A DNA stretch of 64,000 nt from contig NZ_JACDSF010000066.1 of the NCBI RefSeq assembly GCF_013449685.1, forward strand, positions 1-64,000, written 5' to 3'. The notes below the pieces were generated by a model. The model did no database searches. It worked only from the letters and a program-made list of their open reading frames with translations, and was not told the origin of the DNA. This document shows positions 61,508-64,000 of this stretch, in pieces; position 1 is the first letter of the stretch, and every line of letters begins with the position of its first letter. A program made the translations under genes and the position numbers. This DNA is from Pectobacterium brasiliense (lineage in GTDB: Bacteria; Pseudomonadota; Gammaproteobacteria; Enterobacterales; Enterobacteriaceae).

Positions 61508-61937
61508 AAATTACCAAACGTAGAGACAGGAAGGCCATTAGCTCGAACTGCATGAATAAATATGCAGTCAAGCTGATAAGAAATCGCCAATCGACTGCGC
61601 GGCCCCTATCGCCCCTTCGCAGTACCGTCAAAATCCTCTGAGCAGATGCGGACGACCTGAGCCTGATCATCAAATGCCGGGAAGGAGGCTAGTTCGTCTC
61701 TCTCGACAAGCCGATGGTCACTATTTGACGCGGCTGTTTACTCACTAAAAACTCTTATATAAATATAAAAACAATAAAATTCAATATGTTATCCATCATG
61801 CTTTTTGTGTCCATAAACGTGCCCATCACACAAAGGCCCACCAATAAATACCATCACTAATCAAACAGATAAAACAGATAAAACAAAATTCCAGCTTCTG
61901 TATTGTTCTCTATCCCCGATATTATTCGTCGGGGAAA
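61508..61937. other. Intergenic region between the defence candidate and hipA
   Basis: 430 nt without a supported gene. The first half is of ordinary composition, with a possible shadow frame on the minus strand (61464-61673); the second half (61730-61925) is AT-rich. It contains TTCTGTATTG at 61896-61905, a partial match to the mnmE end. Confidence 0.4.
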
Positions 61938-63257
61938 TTACTCCCATCCGCTCATGAGCCGTCTCGATCTGGCCTGCAACCCGGCCAGAATTGCCTCACT
62001 GATATGAGTAGGAAAATCCACAGGCAGTTGACTTCCAACAGTCGTCATGACGGTATCAACGGTGTGGGCAAACTCCGCCAGAATGTTTTCCATCGATTCT
62101 CTGGCAAACCCAACGACCTTCGCCGTCTGGAAAAAATGTCGGGGAAAGATCTGCTCAATCGCATATTTCTTGCCTCTTGAGCCAGTTAATCCCATCGCCA
62201 GTTTGGCCTCTCTGCGGTCAATTCCCCGTCCGCCCATCGCCGGATACATAGAGAGAATGTCATAGAAAGGCGTGAGTCGATATCGCCCCTCAGATTCAAT
62301 AAACAGGGAAAAGTTTTTCGCATGACCATCCGTTGCAGCTAATAGCCAAAACAGTACCTGAGCCTGCATAAAGCAATAACGATCTCTTTCTGGATCAACC
62401 GAACCCAATAGAAACGACATAATGGCGGAAATACCCGGTCCACCATGATTTTCATATTTCAGTGCGGAAGGAACGTTTAATACCTGACAAAAATCCTCTT
62501 GTGGTAGCCGCATAATCCAACTGACATCCGAGGCGTATTTACGATCAAAACGCTCCACCGCCAACGCCTTTATCTTGCCAGCGTTGATCATAAAACAGTG
62601 CGGCACTGGCAACCCAAATGCCTTGAAAATGAGCAAACACAGATACTCATTTTCAACGCTGTCAGACATATCAATTGAGTAAGAGTGACTCTCGATTTTA
62701 CCAATCGGTAGCTTGATGATGTGGGTAGTTGGTGTGGCATTGAGAGGCAGGCACCAGCGATCATCCAGATAAAGCAGCGCCGTCTTTTCCTGTGCACCTG
62801 CGATAGAGATACGAAAATCGTCTTCAGTATCAATCATACCCAGCGGGGCATCGGACAGATATCCGGTCAGTATGTTTTCAAGCTGCTGCTCGGATAAGGT
62901 TTTGTATTCGATCTTTTTTATATCGTGCACAGGTGTACCCTGCGGCACTAATTGCAACGCACCGACACTGTCTTGCCCCACTTTAGCCAGCAGATCAAAC
63001 GGTTGGGTGGAATCCGTATGATGCCTGGCGACAATTCGTCTTCTGATATCCGGGTTATCCGGCAACAGATTGTCGAAAAAGTTATAAACTTCATCGCCTT
63101 GATAGGGCTGATGACGTAGCGGCATAGAAAGCGAAATGGGGCGACTCCCCGGCAATCCGAGCCAGTTCGCATCATAGGAAAAATGATGTGCCCCACTGCC
63201 CGTTTTGGTCAGAATCCCCACCCGATAGCCATTCATGTAAACATCGAGCGCAGCCAT
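61938..63257 (-). CDS. hipA: HipA serine/threonine kinase toxin
   Basis: 439 residues (E. coli 440), near full-length match to recalled HipA. The ATP-site loop with autophosphorylated Ser is DFRISIAGAQEKTALLY (S151), catalytic Asp in AATDGHAKNFS (D310) and the metal-binding Asp in FYDIL (D333). It phosphorylates glutamyl-tRNA synthetase, halting translation and causing persistence. The start ATG 63257 overlaps the hipB stop by 1 nt; an in-frame ATG at 63263 is possible. It is the last gene of hipBA. Confidence 0.93.
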   Translation of the reverse strand: MAALDVYMNGYRVGILTKTGSGAHHFSYDANWLGLPGSRPISLSMPLRHQPYQGDEVYNFFDNLLPDNPDIRRRIVARHHTDSTQPFDLLAKVGQDSVGALQLVPQGTPVHDIKKIEYKTLSEQQLENILTGYLSDAPLGMIDTEDDFRISIAGAQEKTALLYLDDRWCLPLNATPTTHIIKLPIGKIESHSYSIDMSDSVENEYLCLLIFKAFGLPVPHCFMINAGKIKALAVERFDRKYASDVSWIMRLPQEDFCQVLNVPSALKYENHGGPGISAIMSFLLGSVDPERDRYCFMQAQVLFWLLAATDGHAKNFSLFIESEGRYRLTPFYDILSMYPAMGGRGIDRREAKLAMGLTGSRGKKYAIEQIFPRHFFQTAKVVGFARESMENILAEFAHTVDTVMTTVGSQLPVDFPTHISEAILAGLQARSRRLMSGWE

Positions 63258-63526
63258 TACCATTCTTCCTTCCAGGATGATGCAACAGAGGCTTCGTTAT
63301 TGGTGGTGTCCACATTCCTGAGCGTAACAGTAAGTTCTAAATTCAATGCCGACAGGATTTTAAAGAAGGTTTCCAGCTTAGTGGAATCAGGATGTTGCTC
63401 GAAACTGGATACCGTATCCTGGCGAATACCCACTTTACTGGCCACTTTCCCTTGTGAAAGCTTCTGCGTGATACGAACATCTTTCAGATAGCTGCTAAGC
63501 TGCTTGCTGTTGGTGATCTTCATCAT
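63257..63526 (-). CDS. hipB: HipB antitoxin and repressor
   Basis: 89 residues. XRE helix-turn-helix: LSQGKVASKVGIRQDTVSSF (about 23-42). C-terminal KEEW is close to the E. coli HipB end (LEW). It holds HipA inactive and represses the operon at the four operator copies upstream. The start is ATG 63526 or 63523, with AGGA upstream. Confidence 0.9.
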   Translation of the reverse strand: MMKITNSKQLSSYLKDVRITQKLSQGKVASKVGIRQDTVSSFEQHPDSTKLETFFKILSALNLELTVTLRNVDTTNNEASVASSWKEEW

Positions 63527-63532
63527 CTTGTC

Positions 63533-63636
63533 CTACCGGTTATAGGCGGTAGAATAAATATTACACGCTTTAGCCGGTAAAACAAGAATGACACGCTACA
63601 GCCGTTAATTTTGTATTTACCCGCTAAAGCGTGTAA
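63533..63636. promoter_or_regulatory. Four related HipB operator copies
   Basis: A 21-bp sequence (63561-63581, beginning TTACACGCTTTAGC) and its inverted copy (63616-63636, ending AAAGCGTGTAA) match in 20 of 21 bases. A third copy lies at 63591-63608 (ACACGCTACAGCCGTTAA) and a fourth, weaker, at 63533-63552 (CTACCGGTTATAGGCGGTAG). The consensus is a palindrome TTACCSGCTnnAGCSGGTAA. E. coli HipB instead binds TATCC-N8-GGATA, so the specificity appears to have changed. Confidence 0.75.
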
Positions 63637-63718
63637 GCAGCAAACAGAACTGTAGGGAAACACGGTGTATAGCGGGGTGAGATTGTTGGCGCTAACGCTT
63701 TCTCACCCTCGATGGTAT

Positions 63719-64000
63719 TTACCGCAGGCTTGTTTTGAAAAATTGCTCAAACTTATCAAACGGTATTTTACCTGCCTGATTGTCGTACAGGTCCACATGA
63801 TTGGCGCCCGGTATCACTACCAGATCTTTACGCTTGCTGCAGACTAATTTGTAGGCATCTTCAGCAAAATAGCGCGAATGAGCCTGTTCACCGGTGACGA
63901 CCAATGTCGGGATAGTAATTTCGCTCGCATAGGTACCACTTTTCGCATCTTTCCAACGCTGTTCGCTGAGGTATTGCAAGTACGCCAGCGTGATAAAAGC
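63719..64000 (-). CDS. Alpha/beta hydrolase, C-terminal part (runs off the window)
   Basis: The frame is open to the window edge, so only about 93 C-terminal residues are seen. PTLVVTGEQAHSRYFAEDAY and VVIPGANHVDLYD (catalytic His) are typical of dienelactone-hydrolase-like alpha/beta hydrolases such as YcjY. The nucleophile and start lie outside the window. Its neighbour hipBA is separated by about 190 nt. Confidence 0.75.
   Translation of the reverse strand, partial: AFITLAYLQYLSEQRWKDAKSGTYASEITIPTLVVTGEQAHSRYFAEDAYKLVCSKRKDLVVIPGANHVDLYDNQAGKIPFDKFEQFFKTSLR

Noticed and set aside
61464-61673. 69-codon minus-strand open stretch downstream of the large gene
   Set aside because: Overlaps the end of the large gene on the opposite strand and shows no family resemblance; could be a remnant but not supported.
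61896-61905. TTCTGTATTG as a definite right attachment site
   Set aside because: Only ten bases match the mnmE end and the rest diverges; kept as a weak observation only.
63675-63708. GGGTGAGA / TCTCACCC hairpin near the right edge
   Set aside because: Loop of 18 nt and no T-tract on either strand; not a convincing terminator.

Overview
The window is a chromosomal segment of a gammaproteobacterium of the Enterobacterales, most likely a soft-rot Pectobacterium (genus is an inference). The core gene order rpmH-rnpA-yidD-yidC-mnmE, divergent from dnaA-dnaN-recF-gyrB, with yidA, dgo, yidR, yidQ, ibpAB and yidE on one side, is that of the E. coli 82-84 min region. The blocks between core genes (two cellobiose-type PTS operons, a sulfonate operon, a nucleoside-hydrolase ABC operon and a type VI lipase pair) fit a plant-associated enterobacterium. 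No rRNA, tRNA, CRISPR array or intact insertion sequence was found. Functions are assigned from recalled family sequence and motifs; no database search was run.

Layout. 0-4.4 kb: a DcuS/DcuR two-component system with a DASS-family carboxylate transporter. 4.7-9.6 kb: yidE, the small heat-shock genes ibpB and ibpA with a sigma-32-like promoter and two ROSE-like RNA thermometer hairpins, then yidQ and yidR. 9.8-18.1 kb: two paralogous small secreted DUF1471 genes with a shared upstream element flank a PTS beta-glucoside operon that lacks EIIA and an ssuADCB sulfonate operon that lacks ssuE. 18.2-24.1 kb: a D-galactonate operon (dgoR-K-A-D) extended by a UlaG-like metallo-hydrolase, a small membrane protein and a non-DgoT MFS transporter, with paired DgoR-type operators. 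24.3-25.0 kb: a HigBA-type toxin-antitoxin pair. 25.0-33.5 kb: an Opp/Dpp-type ABC transporter with two nucleoside hydrolases and a divergent LysR regulator.

33.6-46.7 kb: yidA is followed by an accessory block before gyrB. It holds an IS256-family remnant, a Tle1-like (DUF2235) lipase with a lipoprotein (probable T6SS effector and immunity), a second PTS operon (EIIB-EIIC-EIIA-AscB-like enzyme) with an AscG-like repressor and operator, a chemoreceptor under a near-consensus FliA promoter overlapping a consensus CRP site, and an MFS exporter. 46.8-57.4 kb: the conserved replication and ribosome-biogenesis core, with a DnaA box and ten GATC sites in the dnaA-rpmH gap.

57.4-64 kb: immediately after mnmE, whose 3' end is the known SGI1-family attachment site, comes a 1253-residue protein with a predicted PD-(D/E)XK-like nuclease N-terminus, a degenerate P-loop-like middle and a long helical C-terminus. 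It is a candidate single-gene phage-defence system. A hipBA operon with four related inverted operator copies and the end of an alpha/beta hydrolase gene follow. This is the part of the window most likely to hold a poorly described system.
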